A stretch of 64,000 nt of DNA. It comes from Guptibacillus hwajinpoensis. GTDB taxonomy: Bacteria > Bacillota > Bacilli > Bacillales > Guptibacillaceae. Shown in pieces: positions 51,229 to 59,356 of this stretch. The stretch's first letter is position 1. Every line of letters starts with the position of its first letter. Under the pieces are notes generated by a model. That model worked only from the letters and a program-made list of their open reading frames with translations. It was not told the origin of the DNA and did no database searches. The stretch is from positions 558,001 to 622,000 of the forward strand of contig NZ_SWFM01000003.1 in the NCBI RefSeq assembly GCF_005144865.1, read 5' to 3'. Made by a program: the position numbers and the translations under genes.

Positions 51229-52167
51229 TTATTTAACTGCAGATTCATTCATCTTGTTTGATGTTTTAAATACAGTCGTTTTTGGTTCTTTTACACTCGC
51301 TTTCACGGGTTCTTTTTTCGTATTAACGAGTAAGTAAATGACTGTGAAATATCCGATATAACCAACAATTTCTTCAAGTGATGGCATAGAAGAATAACCA
51401 AACAATGCCTTAAAGAATATCCCAACATCACCAGAGAGCAGTGGCGCCACACCATGATCACGGACGTAGTGAGCATAATCAATCGGATGTTCAGGTAGGA
51501 ACCACGTTAAATCGTATACGTGTGGAATTACGCTACCGATCATTTTAATATCTTGCATCATCGATATTCCCTGAACAAACAATCCACCTGCAATTAATAC
51601 AATGAAAATACCAGTAACTTTAAAGAAAGATTTAAGAGGGATGCGCATTGTTCCTTTAAAGAATAAATAGGAGACAGCGGTAGCAATTACGATTCCTGTA
51701 AGGGCTCCCCATCCTTGAAATCCTTTTCCAATATCTCCACCTGTAATGGCAGCGAAGAAGAAGACAGTCTCGACACCTTCACGTAGGACGACAAGAAATG
51801 AGTGAATAACCATTCCGACCACATTACCAGTTGTTATCAACTGAGTCATTTTACCTTCTGTTTTACCTTTAAGATTTCGACTATGTGAAGCCATCCAGAA
51901 AACCATCTGAGTAAGCAGTACAGCAGAGATTAACATAATGGAAATCTTCAGGTAGATCTCACTTCCCATTGCAGCGAACCCTGTGAAGACAACCTGGAAC
52001 AGCATAGCTACTCCAACGCTCGCTAAGACTGCAAGCCCTGCACCGAGCCAGACAAATTTATTATACTGGCACTGGCCCATTCTCTTCATGTATGTTGTTA
52101 TGATTCCAATGATAAGAAGTGCTTCTAGTACTTCCCTGAACATAATCAGCAATGCCTGAATTTCCAT
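51229..52167 (-). CDS. FTR1/EfeU-type high-affinity iron permease
   Basis: The 312-residue membrane protein has seven helices and both FTR1 iron motifs: REVLE (residues 11-15) in the first helix and REGVE (near 130) in the fourth. These Glu pairs carry iron. GGGG lies about eight bases before the ATG at 52167; the frame is open to 52188. It lies 27 bases after the gene at 52195-52959 and shares its Fur-controlled promoter. No EfeB (DyP-type peroxidase) or ferroxidase gene is in the window, so the oxidising partner, if any, is not evident. Confidence 0.92.
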   Translation of the reverse strand: MEIQALLIMFREVLEALLIIGIITTYMKRMGQCQYNKFVWLGAGLAVLASVGVAMLFQVVFTGFAAMGSEIYLKISIMLISAVLLTQMVFWMASHSRNLKGKTEGKMTQLITTGNVVGMVIHSFLVVLREGVETVFFFAAITGGDIGKGFQGWGALTGIVIATAVSYLFFKGTMRIPLKSFFKVTGIFIVLIAGGLFVQGISMMQDIKMIGSVIPHVYDLTWFLPEHPIDYAHYVRDHGVAPLLSGDVGIFFKALFGYSSMPSLEEIVGYIGYFTVIYLLVNTKKEPVKASVKEPKTTVFKTSNKMNESAVK

Positions 52168-52194
52168 TATGCTTTCCCCTTTCTGCAAACAAAG

Positions 52195-52959
52195 TTACGA
52201 GCGACGACGTTTTCTTGTATATATCACGACGCTCGTAATCACGACAACCAGCAAGACAAGCGGTAACCAATTGGATAATTTACCAAGGTCAGTCCAATCA
52301 GTTTTACCGTTGCTTGTTGCTTCGTCATCTGTGGCGCTTTCGCCAAAATGCCCAATTTCAACAGATTTCATATCGAATTGAGCCTTTAATCCATCAAGGA
52401 TAATCTTTTTGCTTTTGATAAATTGTTCTTTATCTGATTCTTTTTCACCAACTCCGAATAATCCGGGGTTTCCTAGTGAATTAAGAAGCGTTTCGAATTC
52501 AGTTTTTATCGTTTCATTAAGATCTGCATTATTTTGTTGAACGACTGGTGAAAGCTTTTTGTATGTTGCATCTGCTTTACCTACCAGCTTTCTGGTTGTA
52601 TCATATTCTTCAAAATCCTGTTCAACGCTCTCTAGGCGACGTGAAATATTGAGAACAAGAATCTGCTGCATATTCTTGATAATAGCTTCTCTATTCTCAT
52701 TATCAAGCTCGCTTTGAACTGCTTGCACAGCATCATCGCCCATATGTAATTGTATTTCGTCGCTCACAGATGAGAATATTTTAGTTGCTTCATCGTACTT
52801 CGGAGGAGACTCGTTTAATTTAGCAAACATCTCAGTATAAGCTTCGGCGACCTTCTCTTCAGTTGGATCTCCGTAAGAATAGGCTCGAGCTAGATCAGGC
52901 ACTGTAAGCGTACTGATCAATATCAGAATGAATGCCATTGAAAGAATGCGTTTTATCAT
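52195..52959 (-). CDS. exported, membrane-anchored protein of the FTR1 operon
   Basis: The 254-residue protein has a signal peptide (cleavage likely after ARA, near residue 26), an all-helical acidic ectodomain (about 27-215), and a C-terminal membrane helix followed by RKRRRS, so it is probably anchored outside. It is the first gene behind a Fur-box promoter and is followed by the FTR1 permease, which suggests that it binds or presents iron. The ectodomain is not clearly EfeO, although an HxxE (HFGE) occurs. I do not recognise a named family. Confidence 0.75.
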   Translation of the reverse strand: MIKRILSMAFILILISTLTVPDLARAYSYGDPTEEKVAEAYTEMFAKLNESPPKYDEATKIFSSVSDEIQLHMGDDAVQAVQSELDNENREAIIKNMQQILVLNISRRLESVEQDFEEYDTTRKLVGKADATYKKLSPVVQQNNADLNETIKTEFETLLNSLGNPGLFGVGEKESDKEQFIKSKKIILDGLKAQFDMKSVEIGHFGESATDDEATSNGKTDWTDLGKLSNWLPLVLLVVVITSVVIYTRKRRRS

Positions 52960-52975
52960 TGAAAATCCTCCTCAT

Positions 52976-53009
52976 TGATAATGATAATGATTATCAGCCA
53001 TTAAGTCAA
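52976..53009 (-). promoter_or_regulatory. Fur-box promoter of the FTR1 operon
   Basis: TTGACT at 53009-53004 and TATCAT at 52986-52981 are 17 bases apart. TGATAATCATTATCATTATC, a near-perfect Fur box, covers 52996-52977 and includes the -10. Iron-loaded Fur would block transcription. The predicted leader is only about 15 bases. Confidence 0.9.
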
Positions 53010-53023
53010 TAATAGATCTGCAA

Positions 53024-53797
53024 TTATTGTGACTTTTCTGCCACGAAAGCAGGTGTAGAAATTCTTGCAATAACATGTGCGTCGTCTTCAATAGTTACCT
53101 TTTTCACAGGGCGCATCATTTCTTTTAGAATGGCTGGTAAAACAGACGTGACATATGCTTTAAATTTAATATAAGATTCTCCTGTCGAACGCACCTGATA
53201 CGTGATTGGCACTTCCTTAACCCTAAAGCCTTTTCTTACAAGGTTTAGTGTTAGAACCTGAGCATAGTTGTAGTCATGAATAATTTCACCATGATCCATT
53301 GCCTGTTTGGAGAACACCCTCATGCCTGATTGACCATCATAGATCCACTTCTGTAATAAAAGAGATTGTAAGAAAGTAAAACAATAATTTCCCAATCGAC
53401 GGTGAAGTCGCATTCCGTCAATCGTTCCTTTGAAGCGTGAACCCATTACATAATCAGCTTCGCCACGAAATAGGGGCTCTAAAAGCTCAGGTAGTTGCCA
53501 TGCTGGATACTCATTATCAGCATCAAGCATGACACCAATATCCGCGCCAAGTTCTAGTGAATAAGAGAGACCTTTACGAACAGCTGCACCTAACCCCTGG
53601 TTTGTATCAAAAGAAAAAATATAATCCGCGCCAGCATTCTTCGCTACTTCCACTGTTCGATCAGTTGAGCCATCATCAATAACGAGTACACTCACATGAA
53701 CACTAGAGTGAAAATCACGAGGAATCTGCTTTATAACTTCTCCGATAGCATTTTCTTCGTTATGGGCAGGTAAAAATACAATTACGTGTTGTTTCAT
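53024..53797 (-). CDS. DPM1-like family 2 glycosyltransferase
   Basis: The 257-residue enzyme has the GT-A fold landmarks VFLPAHNEENAIG, VLVIDDGSTDRT, NQGLGAAVRKG, the metal motif MLDADNEYP and GSRFKG, and closes with QVRSTGESYIKF. There is no membrane helix, so it is a DPM1/polyprenyl-phosphate-sugar synthase-like enzyme on the cytoplasmic face. Its ATG overlaps the stop of the preceding phosphatase-like gene (TAATG), and it is the last gene of the four-gene operon. The sugar cannot be read from the sequence. Confidence 0.85.
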   Translation of the reverse strand: MKQHVIVFLPAHNEENAIGEVIKQIPRDFHSSVHVSVLVIDDGSTDRTVEVAKNAGADYIFSFDTNQGLGAAVRKGLSYSLELGADIGVMLDADNEYPAWQLPELLEPLFRGEADYVMGSRFKGTIDGMRLHRRLGNYCFTFLQSLLLQKWIYDGQSGMRVFSKQAMDHGEIIHDYNYAQVLTLNLVRKGFRVKEVPITYQVRSTGESYIKFKAYVTSVLPAILKEMMRPVKKVTIEDDAHVIARISTPAFVAEKSQ

Positions 53798-55257
53798 TAA
53801 TTCATTTCTTCCTTCCTATCTTGAAAAGCATCTTCTAGGATAGCTCCTCTACTATGAGTAGGTATCGGAGCTCCTAAAAGATGAGCAACAGTTGGGGCTA
53901 CAGATGTAAGACTATGCTTGTCCTCTATGATTTTTCCTTTTGCTATTGAAGGTCCATTCATAAAGAACGGTACGTACCTTTCACCTTCGTCAAGATGTCC
54001 ATGTCCGCCAATTCCATCTGCTTGACCGTGGTCGGCACAAACGATCAACGTTGTATTCTCCATGAATCCTTGCTGCTCTAACCATTCTACATACTCTTCA
54101 ACTAATTTATCTGCTTCTTCAATTTTTTGAATGTAATCATCATACAAAACACCACGAGCGTGTCCAGTTTGATCGGTACCGATTAACTGTACTGCAAAGA
54201 AATCAGGATTCTTATCCAACATGATTTGGCGAGCGCCTTCCATGATTTTCGTATCAGCTACATCATTGTTCATTACAGCTGTTACTGTATCAACATCTTC
54301 ACCCATCGCATCAACAAGATGAGCAATACCAAGCAGGCGACCGCTTTTTCCAACTTTACGTAAAGAATCAAATATTGTCTCTACCTTCACTCCAAGCTTC
54401 CATACCATATTTGACTTAATACCATGTTCAATAGGGTAAGTGCCTGTCATCATTGAAGAAAAACACACAACAGTTCGAGCAGGGTAAACAGTCTCCATTT
54501 GACTGTATTCTGTCCCATTTTTCTTTAATGAATCAAGGAATGGTGTATTCGCTTCTTGAAAACGTTCTTTACGCATTCCGTCAATAACGATCATCATAAC
54601 GCGTTCATTTATTGAAGTAGCTGGTATTTTTTTCGTATAGTCCGATTTGACCTCTGGTTTCCAATCAAATAAGTTCCGATGCAAGATAAAGCTAAATAAC
54701 CAGATTCCAGCGTATAAGTATAGAAGATTGACCAAGTCGAACGATGGTCCAGTGCCCATTGATGCGTTAATCACCATCGACCATATTGGTAAAATCAGTA
54801 GAAATTTAGGCAATTGTTCTTGAGCATTCCCACTCGTTGAATCACTATTCTTAAGCACTAACTTCCAGAATCGTGTAAAGTTAAGCCAGCTTGTCCCGAT
54901 TCGGAGATGATAATAGAACGTTCCCCAGAAGAAAACGGTAAAGAAGAAGTACAATCCAATTCCAAGCATTGCTGCTGAGAGGGAGAACGTATCAAATAAT
55001 AATAAATAAGCGATTAACGGTATCCATAAATAATTCCTTAAAAACAGTGGGAAATCGTAGAAGTAATATAAAACAAGTAAGGGAAGAATGGCACCAAGTC
55101 CAAGGAAGAAACCTTCCCAGAACTCGACCTCAGACCACTGTGTTATATACAACAACAAAATAGTCCCTGTTACAAAGATTGGGGTGAATGGTTTACCCTC
55201 ATTTAGAAGATTCCAGCACCTCGCTGCTATTTTCTCAAATCCTGACGCTTGTTTCAT
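53797..55257 (-). CDS. membrane alkaline-phosphatase-superfamily phosphodiesterase
   Basis: The 486-residue protein has about six membrane helices (1-205) and a C-terminal type I phosphodiesterase/nucleotide pyrophosphatase domain (about 215-480). Metal and nucleophile residues are in place: Asp in MMIVIDGMRKERF, the Thr in PARTVVCFSSMMTG, Asp and His in IGTDQTGHARG, Asp-His in VCADHGQADG and His in GGHGHLDEG. It could remove or transfer a phosphate-linked group on a lipid or glycan. It overlaps the genes on both sides (four bases and one base). Confidence 0.85.
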   Translation of the reverse strand: MKQASGFEKIAARCWNLLNEGKPFTPIFVTGTILLLYITQWSEVEFWEGFFLGLGAILPLLVLYYFYDFPLFLRNYLWIPLIAYLLLFDTFSLSAAMLGIGLYFFFTVFFWGTFYYHLRIGTSWLNFTRFWKLVLKNSDSTSGNAQEQLPKFLLILPIWSMVINASMGTGPSFDLVNLLYLYAGIWLFSFILHRNLFDWKPEVKSDYTKKIPATSINERVMMIVIDGMRKERFQEANTPFLDSLKKNGTEYSQMETVYPARTVVCFSSMMTGTYPIEHGIKSNMVWKLGVKVETIFDSLRKVGKSGRLLGIAHLVDAMGEDVDTVTAVMNNDVADTKIMEGARQIMLDKNPDFFAVQLIGTDQTGHARGVLYDDYIQKIEEADKLVEEYVEWLEQQGFMENTTLIVCADHGQADGIGGHGHLDEGERYVPFFMNGPSIAKGKIIEDKHSLTSVAPTVAHLLGAPIPTHSRGAILEDAFQDRKEEMN

Positions 55258-56195
55258 GATGTTTCTCCTTTCTTTGTTAGAAACGTCTTCAATTTACGAA
55301 ATTGAAGAGGATAAAGATAAAACGCCACCACACCGGCAGCAAAAGAATAGAGGTACTTAAATGCATGTGTGATTAGCGCGATTGAAAGAGCTTCTTCCCA
55401 CCCAAAACCGACCTGATTTAGAGAGAAGCTCATCACACTTTCATAGGTTGCAAATCCTCCTGGTGCAAGCTGAAACACACCTGCCCCCACAGATAATGCC
55501 GTTATCCACATCGCATTTAAATAAGTAAAAGTAGATTCACTCAGGCTTGCAACTCCGAACACCACAACCCCTTCAGCAATCCAACTAATACACGATAGCA
55601 CTAAAACGAAAGGGAAATTGGGTGAGATCATGAGGTCTCTCAATGTGAGCAACTGCTTCAGGGCAGATCGAAACTTACTTTTTTTGAGAAATAGAATGAC
55701 AAGGAGACCTGAAGCTACCAAAACAAACACCGATCCAATTAGAAAATGTAGATGCACGCTAATTCCTATCAAAGCAGCACCAACAATTGCAAATAGACCT
55801 AACCAAAAAAGATCAACAATGCGTAAAAGAACAACCGATTGAACGGCAGTCCCCCATTTCCCTTGCTGTTCCTGTGCAAGAACTCCCATCCGAACTGCTT
55901 CGCCACCTTTAAATGGAAGAAGATGATTAAAAAACAAGCTGTAGAAGATGCCTGATATGTACACTCTAAATTTAATCTTCTGATCAACAAGCAGTTGCCA
56001 GCACCAGCCACGCAACAGGAAAGAGGCTGTATACCCACTAATCATCGTTAGAAACCAAACTGGATGATCAAGTAAGTTAAGGCTGAAAGATGTTACCATT
56101 GATAAATTAAATTCATTTAATAGAAGAAAAATAAACAGAATGACGAGAAGCAAACCTACAGTCCACTTAACTAGTTGTGGTATTTTTTTGCCCAT
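55254..56195 (-). CDS. YbhN/AglD-type flippase-like membrane protein (UPF0104)
   Basis: The 313-residue protein has about eight helices and the conserved UPF0104 segments LLRGWCWQLLVD, FNHLLPFKGGEAVRMGVLA, RIVDLFWLGLFA and the glycine-rich QLAPGGFATYESV. Relatives include the MprF lipid-flipping domain and archaeal AglD. It probably moves a lipid-linked product across the membrane. It overlaps the epimerase gene by 25 bases and the phosphatase-like gene by four. Confidence 0.87.
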   Translation of the reverse strand: MGKKIPQLVKWTVGLLLVILFIFLLLNEFNLSMVTSFSLNLLDHPVWFLTMISGYTASFLLRGWCWQLLVDQKIKFRVYISGIFYSLFFNHLLPFKGGEAVRMGVLAQEQQGKWGTAVQSVVLLRIVDLFWLGLFAIVGAALIGISVHLHFLIGSVFVLVASGLLVILFLKKSKFRSALKQLLTLRDLMISPNFPFVLVLSCISWIAEGVVVFGVASLSESTFTYLNAMWITALSVGAGVFQLAPGGFATYESVMSFSLNQVGFGWEEALSIALITHAFKYLYSFAAGVVAFYLYPLQFRKLKTFLTKKGETS

Positions 56196-57112
56196 TCGAC
56201 TGTTCTCCGCAACCCTTCCTCGAACCCTATTTCAGGAACATACCCAAGTTCTTTCTCAGCCTTTTCTATGTTACTCCACGTATGTCTCACATCTCCAGCA
56301 CGAAACGTTTCATCCACCACACTAGCATTTGGAAAATAGGTCATTAAAAGACGAATTAATTCTTCGAGACGAATCGGTTTTCCAGAACCAAGATTATAAA
56401 TCTCGGATTGACCAGTTTGATTAAATGCAAGAGCTATACCATTCACAATATCATCTATGTATGTAAAATCTCTGGACTGATGACGTCCGTAAATATTAAT
56501 TGACTCTCCATTTAGAAGTTTAGTTAGAAAAAGAGGAATGGCCATATCAGGTCTCCCCCAAGGACCATACACTGTGAAAAATCGAAGAATCGTTAATTTG
56601 AACCCATAAAGCGACTGATAAGCATGACAGAATGATTCTGCTCCCGCTTTTGCAGCTGCATAAGGCGATTTTACTTTGCCATTAGCAAAGGATTCTGATA
56701 CTGGACCATCTTGATTTCCATATACAGAAGAAGAAGAACCAAATAATACATGTGGCACCCCTGATATTCCAGAAGCTCTTAACACGTTCACGGTAACCTT
56801 AATATCCTGATCAATGTATGCATGTGGATTCGTTAAAGAAGGCTGAACGCCAGGTAGTGCAGCTAGATGAATTACTGCATCATATTTGTGGTTTTTAAAA
56901 TGAACTATTGTTTCCTCTTCATCTAGTAAATCAAACTCATGCACCACAACAGGGCCGATCCTTTTAATTTGATTAACCTGCTCCTTTTTCCTTTCAACAT
57001 TGTAGAATGTTGAAAAGTGATCGATAATCGATACATCATGCTTTGCTTTCAATAGTGACTTCGCCAGGCTACTTCCAATAAAACCAGCTCCGCCTGTAAT
57101 CAATATGTTCAT
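56171..57112 (-). CDS. NAD-dependent nucleotide-sugar epimerase (SDR family)
   Basis: The 313-residue enzyme has the NAD site TGGAGFIGSSLA, the SSSSVYG catalytic Ser segment, the YxxxK pair in SPYAAAKAGAE, and RFFTVYGPWGRPDMA, typical of UDP-glucose/UDP-glucuronate 4-epimerases. It would supply a sugar nucleotide for the glycosyltransferases downstream. AGGGG lies eight bases before the ATG at 57112; the frame begins at a GTG at 57121. It is first in the operon, 76 bases after the lipoprotein gene and behind a weak hairpin. Confidence 0.87.
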   Translation of the reverse strand: MNILITGGAGFIGSSLAKSLLKAKHDVSIIDHFSTFYNVERKKEQVNQIKRIGPVVVHEFDLLDEEETIVHFKNHKYDAVIHLAALPGVQPSLTNPHAYIDQDIKVTVNVLRASGISGVPHVLFGSSSSVYGNQDGPVSESFANGKVKSPYAAAKAGAESFCHAYQSLYGFKLTILRFFTVYGPWGRPDMAIPLFLTKLLNGESINIYGRHQSRDFTYIDDIVNGIALAFNQTGQSEIYNLGSGKPIRLEELIRLLMTYFPNASVVDETFRAGDVRHTWSNIEKAEKELGYVPEIGFEEGLRRTVEWAKKYHN

Positions 57113-57153
57113 ATCGTGCACCCCTAAACATCATATAACCTTTATACAATAGA

Positions 57154-57176
57154 AACGGCCGCAATTAGCGGCCGTT
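57154..57176 (-). terminator. weak terminator between lipoprotein gene and epimerase operon
   Basis: A perfect nine-bp GC-rich stem (AACGGCCGC and its complement) with a five-base loop is followed only by TCTATTG, not a full T-run. Read-through from the Fur promoter into the glycan operon is possible. Confidence 0.6.
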
Positions 57177-57187
57177 AAGATCTGTCA

Positions 57188-58393
57188 TTATTCTACTACA
57201 CTTTGTAACTCGGACAAAATCTGCTCACTTAGTTTGTTCGCTTCTTCAGCATTACCGTCAGCAATTGCTTCATACCAATTTTTTGCATCTGCGTAAAGCA
57301 CATCTGCTTTCTCCTGCCCGATTGCATCATTTACTGGCATTTCGATTGCTTTCAAAAAGACATTAGCTTCCATAGCATCTTCTTTTGCTTCAGTAATCTT
57401 GCCCTCTTCAGCCATTTCAGCAACTTCTTCATGATAGCCTTTGATTTTGCCTACAAAAGCCTTTACAAATAGATTGGAAACTTCGTCTGCTTTAATAGAA
57501 GCAGGATCATTACTTAGATCGAATAACTCACTTAGCTTAGCAGCAGCTTCTTCATCACCACCAGCTAATGAACCTTTAATCGCCTGATAAAATCCTAATG
57601 CTTCAGTTTGCATGATTTGGACTTCTTCAGTATCGCCAGAAGTTACAGCTTCTTCAATTTTCTCTGCGTAAGAATTTGAAGCAAGGTAATAACTTCTATA
57701 AATTGATTTATCCGTTATTTGCTTGGCTACAGCAAAGTCTTCCATACCTTCTTCACTAGAAAGAGCTTCTTCTTGTGCCGCCAATCCGCTGTTTATGTTC
57801 TCAACGATACTAGACTCTCCTTCAAGCTCGTAATAAGAATCGCGTTTCTCAGCGGTAGGAACAAAGACATCTTCAGCTAGTAACTTAATTTCATTGAAAT
57901 GAAGCATTGCTTCATCACTCTTATCAGCGTCTTTCGCATCAATTACTGCTTGCTGTAGTGACTTTTGTTTCTGGTAGAAATAAGATTGAGTGCCTTTATC
58001 AATCATTTGTCGTGCAACATTCTCATCAAGCTCTTCTGATTTTCCAGCCTGAATACCTGTTGTAATGAATTGGTCGAACTCGTTATCGATTTCATTCACT
58101 GCGCTTTTCAAGTCACTAGTATAAGTTGATTCGACAAGGTCCCAATCAACGTCTTGGTTTTCTTTCATCTTATTCAATTCGTCGGTAATTGCTTTATATG
58201 CCTCGACTTGCTTTGCAGTTGCCGATTCGTCAATTGACATTTCTGCATTTTCTTCTGAAGATTGAGAATTAGCAGCTTCTTCTTGCTGAGAATTTTTCTC
58301 TGTATTTGCAGCATTTTCAGAATTATTACCACAAGCGACGAGAACTGTACCTGCTAATGTGATGGAAGCGAATAACATCATAGACTTTTTCAT
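57188..58393 (-). CDS. Fur-regulated helical lipoprotein, family not recognised
   Basis: The 401-residue precursor has lipobox LVAC (Cys21), then a Glu/Asn/Ser-rich linker (about 22-55) and a long acidic, helical ectodomain with no disulfide cysteines. Regularly spaced helix pairs suggest two similar halves. The promoter carries a Fur box overlapping both promoter elements, so iron supply is the likely theme. An HxxE (HFNE) occurs near residue 170, as in imelysin/EfeO proteins, but the surrounding pattern does not convincingly match. Its position near the FTR1 genes supports a role as an extracytoplasmic iron binder; that is inference. Confidence 0.75.
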   Translation of the reverse strand: MKKSMMLFASITLAGTVLVACGNNSENAANTEKNSQQEEAANSQSSEENAEMSIDESATAKQVEAYKAITDELNKMKENQDVDWDLVESTYTSDLKSAVNEIDNEFDQFITTGIQAGKSEELDENVARQMIDKGTQSYFYQKQKSLQQAVIDAKDADKSDEAMLHFNEIKLLAEDVFVPTAEKRDSYYELEGESSIVENINSGLAAQEEALSSEEGMEDFAVAKQITDKSIYRSYYLASNSYAEKIEEAVTSGDTEEVQIMQTEALGFYQAIKGSLAGGDEEAAAKLSELFDLSNDPASIKADEVSNLFVKAFVGKIKGYHEEVAEMAEEGKITEAKEDAMEANVFLKAIEMPVNDAIGQEKADVLYADAKNWYEAIADGNAEEANKLSEQILSELQSVVE

Positions 58394-58434
58394 TATGTAA
58401 AACTCCTTTTTCCTAGGGTTGTTTATCCATGACG

Positions 58435-58463
58435 ATTATAACGAGAACGATTATCATTGTCAA
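58435..58463 (-). promoter_or_regulatory. consensus sigma-A promoter with overlapping Fur box
   Basis: TTGACA at 58463-58458, a 17-base spacer and TATAAT at 58440-58435: a full match to both consensus hexamers. TGACAATGATAATCGTTCTC (58462-58443) matches the Fur box at most positions and covers the spacer. High expression under iron limitation is expected. Confidence 0.92.
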
Positions 58464-58495
58464 TACAATTTACCTTTTAGAGAATGATAGCTAAA

Positions 58496-58535
58496 CAAAA
58501 AAGAACCCTGATCTGTATATACAGATCAGGGCTCT
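58496..58535 (-). terminator. terminator of trxA
   Basis: A 16-bp near-perfect stem centred at 58518/58519 is followed by six T on the minus strand, 15 bases after the trxA stop. Confidence 0.9.
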
Positions 58536-58549
58536 TTACATTTCTTCCA

Positions 58550-58861
58550 TTATTGATGTTTAGAAAGAGTTTGCGCAAGTGCTTCTTTTGGTTGGAAGCC
58601 AACAACCTGGTCAACTACCTCACCATTTTTGAATACTAGAAGCGTTGGGATGCTCATTACACCGAACTTGCTTGCTGTTTCCTGATTTTCATCAACGTCA
58701 AGTTTAACAACTTTCACGTCAGTCATTTCAGCATCAAGCTCTTCAAGAACTGGTGCAATCATTTTACATGGGCCACACCATGGTGCCCAAAAGTCTGCTA
58801 GTACAAGACCTTCACTTGTTTCTTCTGTGAAACTTTGATCTGTTGCGTGTACAATAGCCAT
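58550..58861 (-). CDS. trxA: thioredoxin
   Basis: The 103-residue general disulfide reductase has the active site WCGPCK (Cys29 and Cys32) and the cis-Pro segment [14 protein letters not shown] precedes the ATG. An extended -10 (TGGTATACT) lies about 40 bases upstream. In B. subtilis trxA is induced by Spx; nothing here proves that. Confidence 0.97.
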   Translation of the reverse strand: MAIVHATDQSFTEETSEGLVLADFWAPWCGPCKMIAPVLEELDAEMTDVKVVKLDVDENQETASKFGVMSIPTLLVFKNGEVVDQVVGFQPKEALAQTLSKHQ

Positions 58862-58932
58862 TCTATATCTTCCTCCTTAAAACATTTATCACTTGAGTAT
58901 ACCAGGTTAAGGCCGGTTGCCTCAGTGTGCTC

Positions 58933-58986
58933 TGCCAGGTTGACAATTATCAACTGGCACAAAATGAGTATATCATTAATACTCAT
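58933..58986. promoter_or_regulatory. two inverted repeats upstream of trxA
   Basis: TGCCAG plus TTGA pair with TCAA plus CTGGCA across 58933-58959 (one-base bulge, six-base centre). ATGAGTAT and ATACTCAT pair across 58964-58986 (seven-base centre). Both lie about 70-125 bases upstream of the trxA start, flanking a TGATATACT that could be a distal -10. They may be operators or RNA hairpins. Confidence 0.45.
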
Positions 58987-59091
58987 CATGATTCCATTTT
59001 TTTGACTCACATTCATTGTTCCCCATCTTTCTTTTAATCAAACGAGTCAGGATATAATAATCTAAACTATTTAGATCTTCTTTTAAACTGT

Positions 59092-59250
59092 CTGTTTTCG
59101 TAGACTTTGTTGCTATGCCGATATGAGTAGAAGTTGATGTCCGCTCCTGTGGGGTCTCACCTGTCCCGCTAGTCCCGCAGGAGTCGAGCACCTTCCGCTC
59201 CAATTAACTACGGAGTGTTGTTCTCTATAGGAAAATCCTTTAAAAACAAC
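59092..59250 (+). repeat. dispersed intergenic repeat, copy 3
   Basis: TTTTCGTAGACTTTGTTGCT (59095-59114) matches copy 2 in 19 of 20 bases; CCTTCCGCTCCAAT (59191-59204) is identical to copy 2; AATTAACTACGGAGT (59202-59216) matches copy 1 in 13 of 15. The centre forms a hairpin (CTCCTGTGGG with CCCGCAGGAG). The rest of 58862-59356 holds no convincing gene; the two small minus-strand frames here cross the repeats. Confidence 0.8.
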
Positions 59251-59325
59251 GATCATTTATAAAAGAGCCTTTAATATAAAATTCATTAAATAAAACAATC
59301 TTTTAGAAACTTCTACGACTCATAA

Positions 59326-59351
59326 GAAAAAGCGAGCTATATAGCTCGCTT
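59326..59351 (-). terminator. terminator of the etf operon
   Basis: An 11-bp palindromic stem (AAGCGAGCTAT and its complement) is followed by TTTTCTTA on the minus strand, just after the etfA stop. Confidence 0.85.
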
Positions 59352-59356
59352 CCATC

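Noticed and set aside
57188..58393. EfeO/imelysin assignment of the lipoprotein from an HxxE motif
   Set aside because: HxxE is too short and the residues around it do not fit; the call is kept as unrecognised.
58798..59203. Two small minus-strand frames upstream of trxA
   Set aside because: They cross the trxA start region, the inverted repeats and repeat copy 3, and have no convincing ribosome site.
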